A DNA stretch of 64,000 nt from CAIZWU01 sp942492905 (GTDB taxonomy: Bacteria; Verrucomicrobiota; Verrucomicrobiia; Verrucomicrobiales; V1-33). A program made the position numbers and the translations under genes. Of this stretch, positions 24,283 to 34,200 are shown piece after piece (position 1 is the stretch's first letter; each line of letters begins with the position of its first letter). The stretch spans positions 3,596,001 through 3,660,000 of the forward strand of contig OW818657.1 in assembly GCA_942492905.1 (NCBI GenBank). The letters run 5' to 3'. The notes beneath the pieces are model-generated. The model was not told the DNA's origin. It did not search any database and saw nothing but the letters and a program-made list of their open reading frames with translations.

Positions 24283-25608
24283 ATGCTTCCAACCCTCAGC
24301 GAACGCCTCTCCGATGATCCCTTCCAGGGTTATGCCTACGCCTATCCTCACAAAACGGCTTACCGGCATTTCCCCCAACCCATCCCGTTGAAATCCATTT
24401 GGCAGGACGAACCCCGGGATGCCTTGTTCCTCTACGCCCATTTGCCCTTTTGTGAAATGAGATGCGGGTTTTGCAATCTCTTCACCACTACCAATCCTGC
24501 GGTCGGCCTCGTGCCACACTATTTGACGGCCCTGGAAATCCAGCTGTCCAGCACCGTGGAGGCATTGGGAGATCATCGGTTCGCCCGGGGTGCCATTGGA
24601 GGTGGCACCCCAACCTTTTTATCTCCAGGGGAATTGGAACGCTTTTTTGCCATCCTGAAACGTTACGCCACACTGAGCCCTGACATGCCGCTCTCCTGCG
24701 AGTTGTCACCGGCGACTTCCGAGCCTGACAAAATTGCCATCCTTAAAGCGCAGGGGGTCACCCGGGCCAGTCTAGGCGTGCAAAGCTTTCTGGAGAGTGA
24801 AACCCGCACCCTCGGTCGCCCGCAAAAGCCCGCTGTCGTCCATCAGGCCCTGCGCCATTTGAGAGATGCCGCTTTTCAGGTGCTGAACCTTGATCTGATC
24901 TACGGTGCCGTGGGTCAGACGGTGGAAACATGGAAAGAGTCCCTGCTGGCTGGCATGGAGTATGCGCCGGAGGAAGTTTTCCTTTATCCTCTTTACGTGC
25001 GTCCCCTCACCGGCCTCGACCGGATTGGGCGCGACCCTTCTGATTTGCGCCTCCAGCTCTATCGGACCGGCCGCGACGTCCTGCTGGAACGCGGTTATCA
25101 ACAAATCTCCATGCGCCTGTTCCGCCGTCCCGGCGTCACCTCCGGCGATGAGGAAGGCATCGCGTATAGCTGTCAGGAAGACGGGATGATCGGCCTGGGA
25201 GCCGGAGCCCGGAGCTATGCCCGGAGCGTCCATTATTGCACCGAATATGCGGTGGGCCGCAGCGGGATATTGGAAATCATAGGCGACTATACGGCCCGCA
25301 GCGCCGATGAACATGCGAGCGCCGTCTATGGTTGCCTGCTGAATGAGGCAGAGCAACGCCGGCGGTTTGTAATTAAATCCATCCTTCGTGCAGAAGGTCT
25401 GAGCCCCGCAGCCTACCAACGATGCTTTGATGCAGACTGCCTCTTGGAGTTCCCCGAGCTGGAACAACTCGGGGACGCCGGTCTGTTGGAGTTGTCCGGC
25501 GAACACCTTGTGCTCACGCCTGCCGGCTTCGAGCGATCCGACACCATCGGGCCGTGGCTTTACTCTCCAGCCGTTACCGATGGGATGCAACACTATCAAT
25601 TTGCATGA
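24283..25608 (+). CDS. STM4012 family radical SAM protein (HemN-like)
   Basis: A 441-residue radical SAM enzyme. The 4Fe-4S cysteines Cys57, Cys61 and Cys64 are in AHLPFCEMRCGFCNLF, followed by the SAM-binding GGGTPTFLSPGEL. RASLGVQSFLESETRTLGRP and LNLDLIYGAVGQTVETW are HemN/HemW-type segments, and the C-terminal winged-helix-like part is complete. HemN relatives use one or two SAM molecules for difficult decarboxylations, methylations or cyclisations. Here the substrate is unknown. The stop overlaps the STM4011 start (ATGA). Confidence 0.88.
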   Translation: MLPTLSERLSDDPFQGYAYAYPHKTAYRHFPQPIPLKSIWQDEPRDALFLYAHLPFCEMRCGFCNLFTTTNPAVGLVPHYLTALEIQLSSTVEALGDHRFARGAIGGGTPTFLSPGELERFFAILKRYATLSPDMPLSCELSPATSEPDKIAILKAQGVTRASLGVQSFLESETRTLGRPQKPAVVHQALRHLRDAAFQVLNLDLIYGAVGQTVETWKESLLAGMEYAPEEVFLYPLYVRPLTGLDRIGRDPSDLRLQLYRTGRDVLLERGYQQISMRLFRRPGVTSGDEEGIAYSCQEDGMIGLGAGARSYARSVHYCTEYAVGRSGILEIIGDYTARSADEHASAVYGCLLNEAEQRRRFVIKSILRAEGLSPAAYQRCFDADCLLEFPELEQLGDAGLLELSGEHLVLTPAGFERSDTIGPWLYSPAVTDGMQHYQFA

Positions 25609-26465
25609 ACACCTCATGGAACATTCTCTACCGGGGCCCGCTGTCCAGTTGCAACTACGCCTGTCACTACTGCCCCTTCGCCAAAACCACCAATACCGCT
25701 GCGGAACTGAAGGAAGATGCCACCAGTCTGGATCGGTTCGTGGATTGGGTGGAAGGCCGCGCCATGCACCGCATCGGCGTGCTTTTTACGCCATGGGGAG
25801 AGGCCCTGATCCACCGCACCTATCAGCAAGCGCTGCGGCGGCTCAGCCACCTGCCCCATGTCTATCGTGCGGCTATTCAGACGAATCTGGCCTGTGGCAT
25901 GGGATGGCTGGAGGAGGTGGACCGCGATACCCTGGGACTTTGGTGCACCTTTCATCCAGGCGAAACCAAGTTGGAGAAATTCGCGGCTAAAATCCACCAC
26001 CTTGCCGCCATGGGGATCCGCCACAGCGTAGGGGTGGTGGGACTCACAGAACACTTCGATCTCATCCGTGAACTCCGTGCCGCGATTCCTCCGGAAACCT
26101 ACCTCTGGGTCAACGCCTACAAACGTCAGGCTGATTATTACTCCGCCGCGGATGTTGAGTTTCTCACCCACATCGACCGGCTGTTTCCACTCAATAATCA
26201 ACGCCATTCCAGCAGCGGACGGTCCTGTCGCGCCGGGCATTCCAGTTTTACCGTCGATGGCGACGGCACCGCACGCCGCTGCCATTTCATCCCGCAACCG
26301 ATCGGAAACATCTACGAACCGGAATTTGACGCTCAACTCGCCCCAGCCCCATCGGCCTGCACGAATGAAAGCTGCGGCTGCCACATCGGCTATGTTCATT
26401 TGCCGCACCTCGGGCTGGATCAGGTCTACGGGGAGGGTTTGCTGGAAAGAATCCCTGTGAAATGA
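25605..26465 (+). CDS. STM4011 family radical SAM protein
   Basis: A 286-residue radical SAM protein starting MNTSWNILYRGPLSSCNYAC. Cys16, Cys20 and Cys23 form the CxxxCxxC site. A second set of cysteines near the C-terminus (SCRAGH, RRCHFIPQ, ACTNESCGCH) suggests an auxiliary iron-sulfur cluster like SPASM/twitch domains. Overlaps STM4012 at its start and the next radical SAM gene at its end, both by ATGA. Family knowledge places it with STM4012-4015. No substrate is established. Confidence 0.87.
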   Translation: MNTSWNILYRGPLSSCNYACHYCPFAKTTNTAAELKEDATSLDRFVDWVEGRAMHRIGVLFTPWGEALIHRTYQQALRRLSHLPHVYRAAIQTNLACGMGWLEEVDRDTLGLWCTFHPGETKLEKFAAKIHHLAAMGIRHSVGVVGLTEHFDLIRELRAAIPPETYLWVNAYKRQADYYSAADVEFLTHIDRLFPLNNQRHSSSGRSCRAGHSSFTVDGDGTARRCHFIPQPIGNIYEPEFDAQLAPAPSACTNESCGCHIGYVHLPHLGLDQVYGEGLLERIPVK

Positions 26466-27088
26466 ACCTGAACCTTGCCGCTACTATTCCCATGACTGCA
26501 GCCGAGGGCCCGGGCCAGCGGTTTGCGATTTGGGTCCAGGGATGTCCGCTGCGATGCCCCGGGTGCTGCAATCCACACTATCTGGAGTTCAGGCCGGCGC
26601 GCTCCGTCCGCCCTGAAGAAATCCTGGCGGAAGTGCTCGCGATGGGAGGCCGGATTGAAGGCATCACCCTCATTGGCGGCGAACCGTTTTCCCAGGCTGC
26701 CCCGCTGGCATGGCTGGCGGAGGCATGCCGGACCCGGGGGCTTTCAGTCATGACTTTCTCTGGCCACACCTGGGAGGACCTCCTGGATCCCCATCATGAG
26801 GACCACGCCGCACGGAGCGCCCTACTGTCTTATACTGATTTACTGGTAGCCGGGCCCTATCTCGCGTCCCGGCAATCCAGGTCCCGCCGCTGGATAGGAT
26901 CTGAAAATCAAACCATCCATTTTTTGTCAGACCGGTATGCCCCGCTCCAAAAAGCCTGGCCGCCTCGAGGCAACACCATCGAGCTGCGGCTGAATGCCGG
27001 AGGCATCTCCATCAATGGATTTCCCCATCGCGACATTACGCGGCTCAACCGTAACGAAGCCACCACCTCCTCTCAAAGTCATGAATGA
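26462..27088 (+). CDS. Small 4Fe-4S radical SAM activase-like protein (NrdG/PflA-like)
   Basis: A 208-residue single-domain radical SAM protein. The cluster site is Cys28, Cys32 and Cys35 (WVQGCPLRCPGCCNPHY), with the GGEPF motif in TLIGGEPFSQAAPL. The size and WVQGC-type lead match the NrdG-like activating enzymes that place a glycyl radical on a partner, but no glycyl-radical enzyme is nearby. ATGA overlap with STM4011 and an eight-base overlap with the next gene make it the bridge between the STM401x set and the FtsH/MoxR set. Confidence 0.85.
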   Translation: MNLNLAATIPMTAAEGPGQRFAIWVQGCPLRCPGCCNPHYLEFRPARSVRPEEILAEVLAMGGRIEGITLIGGEPFSQAAPLAWLAEACRTRGLSVMTFSGHTWEDLLDPHHEDHAARSALLSYTDLLVAGPYLASRQSRSRRWIGSENQTIHFLSDRYAPLQKAWPPRGNTIELRLNAGGISINGFPHRDITRLNRNEATTSSQSHE

Positions 27089-28142
27089 CATTCAGTGCAG
27101 TCCGGAGGAATTGCTGAGCCGGCAGACGGCCACTTTTACTTTTGTTCCTTTCATCGCCCGGCTCTTCACCGATGGCACCCTGCGCGCCGACTCCCCTCCG
27201 CTCCTGCCAGCTCCGTCCGGCATGACTGCCGAAGTCGTAGCCAGGCTGCGTGAAATTTGGAAGCGGGTCGTCTGGCGCTATTTGGCAAGGGAGTGCGGTT
27301 GGCGCGCTCTGCCCGCCACTTCCAGCGCTGGGGCGCACGTCAGCGTCCGGCTTTGGCAGACAAAGGTCCCGCGAATTCAGTTTACGGCCGCTGCCATGGA
27401 ATTATGTGTTGGTCTTTTCAATGCCACGCGCACCCAAAACAAGCAGCCCAACTTCTCGCCGCTTCCTTGCGGTCAGGGAAATGGTGACCTTTTCCTCCAG
27501 CATCTGGCATTCCGCCGGTTACGCCGGAATCCGCTCTCCGCTGGCCTTCCCCACGATTACGACTGGTCACCATGGGCAAACAACCCGCTTAACTCCGGCT
27601 GGGATCCCGCCATTTCGAACTCAGTCCTGCCAAAAGAGCGCTGGGCTCTGCTGACCACGGAAACCATGGTTCCTTTCCTCCCATGGTTGCTGACCGAATG
27701 GACCTCCCGATGGTTGGTTGCTTCACATGAATGTCAGGAAAAAAAGCTGAATCAATGGCGTGAGTGGCAGGCAGCCCAGCGGCGCACCATCGACGGAATC
27801 ATGGCCGCCCTCGTGGCTCACAATCATCCAATCGCCTTCATTCCGCTGATGGAATGGTATGCCCGTATGAACCCGGGTCTGCCGCGTGCGCTCAAAACCT
27901 TCGAGCTTCTCGCCACCAGTCTGCGGCTGAATCAACGCCAGGCGGCCTGCGCAGATTGGCATCACACCCTCGGCCTCGCGGAACAGCTCCATGCCATAGT
28001 GCAGGACTATACTGCGCTGCATCCAGCCGACCGGGAGCCCTGCCACCGTCTATTCCTGGCCGCCTCGCACACCACCGGATTTGCAGACGCTGTCCCTGCT
28101 ATCCGCAGCATCCGCCAAATCCTGCACCCGGTTATTTCATGA
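27081..28142 (+). CDS. Unknown 353-aa component of the FtsH-MoxR locus
   Basis: I do not recognise a named domain. The protein is soluble and helix-rich. Visible features are a Trp/Arg-rich stretch (LREIWKRVVWRYLARECGWR, about 54-73), an aromatic middle with DYDWSPWANNP, and a C-terminal helical half with FIPLMEWYARMNPGLPRALK. The start ATG at 27081 (MNDIQCSPEELLSR) lies eight bases inside the radical SAM gene. Its constant coupling suggests it is one of the family-specific X components reported for FtsH-vWA-MoxR ternary systems (inference). Confidence 0.6.
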   Translation: MNDIQCSPEELLSRQTATFTFVPFIARLFTDGTLRADSPPLLPAPSGMTAEVVARLREIWKRVVWRYLARECGWRALPATSSAGAHVSVRLWQTKVPRIQFTAAAMELCVGLFNATRTQNKQPNFSPLPCGQGNGDLFLQHLAFRRLRRNPLSAGLPHDYDWSPWANNPLNSGWDPAISNSVLPKERWALLTTETMVPFLPWLLTEWTSRWLVASHECQEKKLNQWREWQAAQRRTIDGIMAALVAHNHPIAFIPLMEWYARMNPGLPRALKTFELLATSLRLNQRQAACADWHHTLGLAEQLHAIVQDYTALHPADREPCHRLFLAASHTTGFADAVPAIRSIRQILHPVIS

Positions 28143-28204
28143 TTGCTGCCAGGGGACACTTTTGTCCGGTTGTCAGTTACACCGGCAAATGCCAAAGCTC
28201 CGTC

Positions 28205-28792
28205 ATGAGCCAGTGCTACCGCGTTCAACTGAAGGCCTCGGTCTCCCGCACCGTGGAGGCGGGGGACAGTATTTCCTATCCCCTGGAATTGACGGAGCTG
28301 TTGCCTGCCCCGGAGATGAAGGAATTGCTGGAGGATGCCCTCCAACGCCAGGGCTGGTCGCAGGATGCCGCGCAGCCCGGAGTTTACCACCGCACGGGGC
28401 CATCGGGCGAGGACCTCATCCTGGACCTGGAAACCATGACCCTGACTGCCAGGATCCAGCGGCAAAGTGAGGTGAGCACTGAAGTGGAGGCGTCTGGTGC
28501 GGCAGATTCCCAGTCACATGCGGAACGTGTTGCCCGCGAGGCACTGCGGACCCGTCAGGACGCCGTGGGCGATCAGATCGCCGAAGCCGGAGCCCGGTCC
28601 CTCCAGCGGGAGGTCCGTGAAGCCCTGGCTGCCGGAGAGGAGGCACGGCGGAGCGAATTGCATGATCTGCTCCAACAGGTTTATGCCGGAGCCTTGAAGC
28701 GCAAGGCCGGCCAACTCGGAACGGTCATGGAAGTGCATGAATCCACCAATGCCGAAGGCAACTATGAATTGACCATCCGCGTGGAAACATGA
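28205..28792 (+). CDS. Small helical component preceding the FtsH-like protease
   Basis: A 195-residue protein. Residues 1-80 look like an alpha/beta domain (CYRVQLKASVSRTVEAGDSI then YPLELTELLPAPEM), and 95-180 form a charged helical, probably coiled-coil region rich in Glu, Arg and Ala. I prefer ATG 28205 (MSQCYRVQL). An in-frame ATG at 28139 would overlap the previous stop by four bases and add 22 residues with two cysteines, and it cannot be excluded. The stop overlaps the protease start (ATGA), which suggests a stoichiometric partner or adaptor. Confidence 0.65.
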   Translation: MSQCYRVQLKASVSRTVEAGDSISYPLELTELLPAPEMKELLEDALQRQGWSQDAAQPGVYHRTGPSGEDLILDLETMTLTARIQRQSEVSTEVEASGAADSQSHAERVAREALRTRQDAVGDQIAEAGARSLQREVREALAAGEEARRSELHDLLQQVYAGALKRKAGQLGTVMEVHESTNAEGNYELTIRVET

Positions 28793-30948
28793 GCGAAATT
28801 CCTATCAGCGCCCTTCCACTGGAGATTTCCACCGACGCTGCCGTTGAAGCCGCCTACCGGTCGGATCTCGATTGGATATCACAAAAACTCTCCCAGAGCC
28901 TCAGCGTGCTAATCGAGTGTGACAAGCAGCTTACCAATCACCTCTACCGTGCCTTGCGCGCCCGCCTGGGCACTGGCGGCCATGGAATCCGCCTGCGGCT
29001 GGTCAGCGGCCATCAGCGTTCCACAGAAGGCGGGGCCGCCCCCGCCATGCAAACCCTGATGCAGCGGCTTCTGGGCCAGTTGCAGGAAGCCGTGTTTTCC
29101 GGCGCGGAAAACGAAATCATCGTGTTGCCGCACCTTGATATTCTAACCACGACCACCCGCAGCGGTTTGAGCGCGGAAACCCGCGAGGCAGCCGCGCTGT
29201 TGCATGAAAATCCCGATGCCATCTTTCTCGGGTTCAAGGATCCTTCCTTTGAGTTACCCCGCGTCATCGAAAATGTGTTCACCGCCCGGCTGCCGCTCAT
29301 CGGTCTGGCCCGTGAGCGCCTGCCCTCACTGATTACCCGCACCGAGGCCCGGAAACTGGCGGAGGAGACGTTCAACCCGTGTTCGCTCTACAAATATGTC
29401 AGCGGACTGAATGCCGTCCGTCTCCGGCAAATCCTCAGCCACTTCAGCACCCGTCTGGACTGGACACCTGACAATCCGGGGGCACGCGAAGCCATCCTGC
29501 ATGAAATTCGTCAGATGACCCTCGTCTGCGATGTGGAATTGCCGCAGGTTGATCTGGAAAAGGACATCGGCGGGTACCCCAAAGTCAAGGAGCGCCTGCG
29601 TCAGGAAATTCTGGAGCTGCTCGCGGCCCGCGACCAGTTGACCGATCCGGCCGGGATCCGGCATTTGGAGGAACTGATCCCGAAAGGCATTATCTTCCAC
29701 GGCCCGCCCGGCACGGGGAAGACGTTCTTTGCCAAAGCCATCGCTTCTGCCATGGATGCCACCCTGACAATAGTCAGCGGCCCGGAGCTGAAGAGCAAGT
29801 GGGTGGGAGAATCGGAGGAAAACCTGCGCAATGTCTTTGCCCAGGCGCGCCGCTCGGCCCCCTCCATCATCGTGTTCGATGAGCTGGATTCTTTTGCTTC
29901 GGCCCGGGGCACCTACGCCGGCAGCGGGGTGGAGCACTCCATGGTGAATCAGATGCTGACCGAGATGGATGGCTTCCGCAAAGAGGAAATGGTTTTTGTG
30001 ATAGGAACCACCAATTTCATGGAGTCCCTCGATGCCGCATTGTTGAGACCGGGGCGGTTTGAACTGGCGATCCATATCCCCGCACCCTCCGAAGAGGACC
30101 GCCGCGCCATCCTCGGCATTTACCGCCAGCGCTTCGCGCTCAACTGGCCTGAGGACGTGTTGGAATATGCGGTGCAAAAAACGTCAGGTTTTGCGGACGA
30201 CCGGAATAGTCTGCGCTTCTCCGGAGATCATCTACAGGCGCTGGCGAGATCGCTGAAACGGGAGGTGCTGCGCCGCGGTGCCCCCGGGGCAGCGATCACC
30301 AAAGAAGATGTCGATAAAGCCCTGAACCGTCCCGCAGGAGAACGGAAACTCCAAGCCCAGGAGGAAACCACCATTGCCGTGCACGAGGCAGGACACGCCA
30401 TCCTGGCCTATGTTTTGCCGCATTGTCCGACGATCGAAAAAATCACCATCTCCACCGGGGAGGAGGACACCCTGGGCTATGTCATGCAGGCGGTGAGAAA
30501 GAATAAATACGTGACGACAGAGGATGAGCTGCTGGACGATATTTGTGTGCTCCTGGGGGGCCGGGAAGCGGAGCGCATGCTCCTGGGGCGCATCTCCGTG
30601 GGGGCTTACAGCGACCTGCAGCGGGCCAATGAAATCGCCAGGATGATGGTCGAGGAACTGGCCATGGGCAGTTCCCTGGGAAGCCGCACGGTGGGCAATG
30701 CTTCCGACCGTTTCACCGGATCCCGGGGAGCGGAGCGGCGACCGGTTAGTGAAGCCGTCGCCGCCGGCATCGATGAATCCATCGCGGTGATTCTGGACAC
30801 CCAATTAAAACGTGCTGCGGAACAATTGGCCGGACACCGCAGCACCCTGGAAGCCCTGCGCGATCTCCTGCTGGAAAAGAAAACCCTGGATCTTGCGGCG
30901 TTGAAAACTCTCTTTGGTGACCGCGACTACAAACCTGCTGCCCGCTGA
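28789..30948 (+). CDS. Soluble FtsH-like AAA ATPase-M41 metalloprotease with an extra N-terminal AAA-like domain
   Basis: A 719-residue protein. Residues about 1-240 have no transmembrane helices and resemble a worn AAA domain (ENEIIVLPHLDILT as a Walker-B-like strand, no P-loop). The active AAA follows: G305PPGTGKT312, Walker B SIIVFDELDS near 360, SRH arginines in LDAALLRPGRFE. The M41 peptidase has H532EAGH536, and D609 in AYSDLQRANE is the third zinc ligand. Housekeeping FtsH has two N-terminal membrane helices, which are absent here, so this is a cytosolic relative. It should unfold and degrade chosen proteins, with specificity set by neighbouring gene products (inference). Confidence 0.88.
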   Translation: MSEIPISALPLEISTDAAVEAAYRSDLDWISQKLSQSLSVLIECDKQLTNHLYRALRARLGTGGHGIRLRLVSGHQRSTEGGAAPAMQTLMQRLLGQLQEAVFSGAENEIIVLPHLDILTTTTRSGLSAETREAAALLHENPDAIFLGFKDPSFELPRVIENVFTARLPLIGLARERLPSLITRTEARKLAEETFNPCSLYKYVSGLNAVRLRQILSHFSTRLDWTPDNPGAREAILHEIRQMTLVCDVELPQVDLEKDIGGYPKVKERLRQEILELLAARDQLTDPAGIRHLEELIPKGIIFHGPPGTGKTFFAKAIASAMDATLTIVSGPELKSKWVGESEENLRNVFAQARRSAPSIIVFDELDSFASARGTYAGSGVEHSMVNQMLTEMDGFRKEEMVFVIGTTNFMESLDAALLRPGRFELAIHIPAPSEEDRRAILGIYRQRFALNWPEDVLEYAVQKTSGFADDRNSLRFSGDHLQALARSLKREVLRRGAPGAAITKEDVDKALNRPAGERKLQAQEETTIAVHEAGHAILAYVLPHCPTIEKITISTGEEDTLGYVMQAVRKNKYVTTEDELLDDICVLLGGREAERMLLGRISVGAYSDLQRANEIARMMVEELAMGSSLGSRTVGNASDRFTGSRGAERRPVSEAVAAGIDESIAVILDTQLKRAAEQLAGHRSTLEALRDLLLEKKTLDLAALKTLFGDRDYKPAAR

Positions 30949-30954
30949 CCCTTT

Positions 30955-31221
30955 ATGGCTGAAATCCGCATCCGTCTAATCTTTAACCGGAAGTCCGGGA
31001 AAAAGGATATCTTTATCGACTACGAGAGCGAGGACGATGCCCTGCCGATTGAGCACGAACGCGCCCACCGTGAAATCGTGGGCAAGCTGCTCGGCCAGGG
31101 CATTCTCCGGCCTGACGAAACCGGGGAAATCATCGTGGGACGCGTGCAGCCGGGGACCGCCGCCGGACCCGTCAGGGAGCATCCCCCCGCCCCGGAAGCG
31201 CAGCCACAGACTGGAGGGTAG
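30955..31221 (+). CDS. 88-aa unknown protein after the FtsH-like gene
   Basis: A small acidic protein, MAEIRIRLIFNRKSGKKDIF onward, with two or three beta strands, one helix (ALPIEHERAHREIVGKLLGQ) and an extended proline-rich tail. The pattern of short strands with a basic loop suggests an alpha/beta sandwich. No family assigned. It lies six bases after the protease gene, on the same transcript. Its length and place match the small X-type components of the ternary systems (inference). Confidence 0.6.
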   Translation: MAEIRIRLIFNRKSGKKDIFIDYESEDDALPIEHERAHREIVGKLLGQGILRPDETGEIIVGRVQPGTAAGPVREHPPAPEAQPQTGG

Positions 31222-31248
31222 AAAAACAAGCGGCCTGTTCCCACCACG

Positions 31249-34200
31249 ATGCCTAAAGCCTACGTTTTTGCCCATGCCGCAGAGTTCACCCAATTTGTGA
31301 AACTCAACGGTCAGACGCGGAGCACCGGCACCGCCAAGGCTTTGTTGGTAGTGAAGGGGCCCCAGGTTCCTGGCGGCACCGCTTTTATCCTGACCGGGTT
31401 CGCTCCGGGTGGTCTCTCCGGGCTGACGTCCCAATTTGCCAGAAAGGAAGTTGCGCTCAACGGGAATCAGGCCCGGTGGAAAATGGAGAAGCAGTCCATT
31501 GAAGGACAGATTGTTCTCCAACAGCAGGCCTCTTCCCTGGTGGATTTTTTGACGCTGGAACCTGTCGCTAATCCGTCCGCAGACGAGTTCCTGTATTTCC
31601 ATCTGAAGGGTATGGAGGCCATGGCACGGCTGGTGCGGCAGAGCTTTGAATTGGGGAATGACCGCCTGCAGTTTGCCACGGTGGCGGATGGAATGCTGGT
31701 TAGAATAGACAAGCCTTCCTTCTTCCTGCTGCAAACCTTCCACGAGGAAGGGCAGGCGGAAATCTACCGGATGGCCAAGCCTGGGATTTTTGTGGCCTGG
31801 GGTTGGGCGCATCCGCTGGAGGCTTATTGGGACCCCAACTGCGATGAGGTTTCCTGGTGGGACTTCCTGAGTCCGGGGGTGACGGAGCCGGTCCGCAGAA
31901 CTGCGGTGCCGTGGCAGGATATTTATGACCTGATTTCCCCGGAGACAGATCTTCCGCTCGGGATCGTGGCTACCGGTGCGGCATCCGCCCCGGAACGCAT
32001 CCGCGTGCCACTCAGGATGGTCCCCTGTGCCAAATCCCAGGAGGCAGAGCTTTGGCTGCTGGCCGAGGATGGACTCACCAGGCTGGAGCCGTTGCTGGCG
32101 GTGCTGGATCAGGAGGATGTCGTCCCCTATCAAGTCATTGTCAGGAAAAGCCCGGGCGGTCAGGAGATGATTTTTATCCGGGAAAAGGTGGCCCGGGGAA
32201 CCCGGCGGCACCTGGAATTTTCCGGTCAGGGTTTTGTGCCATTCCTGGGATTGAACAACCTGATGCTTCCGCAGGGCTGGACCCTGCTGCCGCCACTGCG
32301 GCGGCACGTTTACCGGGATCTGTTCCGCCTCCAGGCTGAGCAATTGACTTTGGTCATGCCTCTGGCGGATGGTTCCCTGTTCATCATGGAACTGCCGGAA
32401 CGCGGCTTCCAGTCCCTGACATCATTGATCGACTACATCGTGGAAGGAGACGCCATGATTCTCCAGGAACACATGGAGCATTCGATATTTGATCTGGGGC
32501 CCTGGGCCTCAGCGCCATCCCATTCCGGTCTGGCCCGCCCGGCGTCTTCGGAACCCTCAAAACCGCTGGCATCCCAGCTTGCTCTGGCCTCTCCCGTCAC
32601 AGAACCACAAGCCCTTGACGAGGAGTTGACAGAACAGGATCCGAACGCGTTTTTACCGTCAGCCCACAAGCTGGACGAATCCAACTTGGATGCCTGGCAT
32701 CGTCAGGAATTGGATCTGGAGCGTGCTGTGATCCAGCGGCAGACGGTGTCCGGATGGCAGGAGTTGATGCGTGTTAAAACGCTTCTGCAAAAGGACGATG
32801 ATGCGATGCAATGCGCCGTGGAGGCGCTTTGGTTGCTGGAGCGCAGTCCCGCCGGGATGGTGGACGACACCTTGGAAAGTCTGGCCCAGGCACGCTTTCC
32901 CACCCCGGATGATGCCATGGGAGCTGCGCCGCATCCCTTGCATAGCTGCCTCGCCGCCTTCCGCATGCTCGGCGTGGCTCCAGAGCCGGATGCACCAGCC
33001 ATGGAAGTGGAGCCCTGGACGCGCGCCATGCATCTTTTCCTGGCAACCCACCACGATCAGCTGCGCCTGAAGGAACGCTGGCTCGCATGGGGCTGGGTGC
33101 TGCGCCGCAATGGAGACCTCCGCCGGGAAGTTCAGCTGCGCGATGAGATCCGCACGGCCATCTGCGGGCGAGGTCTGCCCTTGGATAACACCCCAGCCTT
33201 TATCCGCACCCGGCTCTTCCTGGACCGCTCCACTTCTTCCGGCCCCGATGGTCCAGCAGGCAATGCGGCAGAGCGTGCCGCAGCGAATCTCAGGGCCCTC
33301 GAACACAGCGTGCTAACCGCCTGTGAAGTGGGTTCCTTTGCCGAACTCTGGCGCAGTCTCCTGGCCCGGGCGATGGTCCGCCTGGGTGATATCCCGGCTG
33401 CCAGCCGAATGATGGCCGGCTTGGAACGCAGCCCCGATCCATGGACGGCATTGTTCGCCAGCCATTGCGCCATGCTAATTGATCCAGCACAAGGAACCAG
33501 AGCGGAGAGCCACCTTGACCGCCTGCTTTCAGAGTCAGAAAAAGTGACCACTACCCTCGTAAACGAGGCCAGGGAAGTCTGGAGCCTGCGCACGAAAATG
33601 GACAACCCTGCGGCATTCCTGGCTCAGGAAAACCGGGACCGCACCTATCCCAAAGGAGGCGCCGCCGAAGCCGGCGGGATGATGGATTGGAAACGTCAGT
33701 TGGACGAGGCCAAGCTCGCGGGCAATGAACACGCGGCCACCAGCATTCTGCATCAGATGATGAATGCCGGCGAGGCCAAGGACTACAATGATGCGGTGAA
33801 ACTGCCGCAATTGATCGAGTCTCTGGTGGCCGGCCTGGAGCGATACAAGTGGGGCCTGAGGGGCGCGGGGCTGCTCCCAGTCTTTACGGCCTTTGCGGAG
33901 CGGGTGCCGGGCTTTGTGAAGAAGCCTGACGTATTCTACAGCATCGTGCTGCGCGCCAATCTTGCCTCTGGCCTGCTGGCGGCTGACGACACTGCGGGAG
34001 CCTGCCGGCAAATCGAATCCGCGGTGCAATTGCTCAAAGGCTCCATGAGTGAACTGGATCTGATCGATGGCTGTGCTGCCGTCGTCCGCACCATTGAGCA
34101 ATTGCCGCTGGAGCGCCGTTTGCCCTTTTTACAGGCTATTGTCCAAAGTCTTTTTGTGAGGTTTGATGCCGCGTCATCCGGGTCGCATTTTTTCACGAAG

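Noticed and set aside
26462..27088. Anaerobic ribonucleotide reductase activase (nrdG)
   Set aside because: No NrdD or other glycyl-radical enzyme is adjacent, and the gene is coupled to an unrelated operon, so the symbol is withheld.
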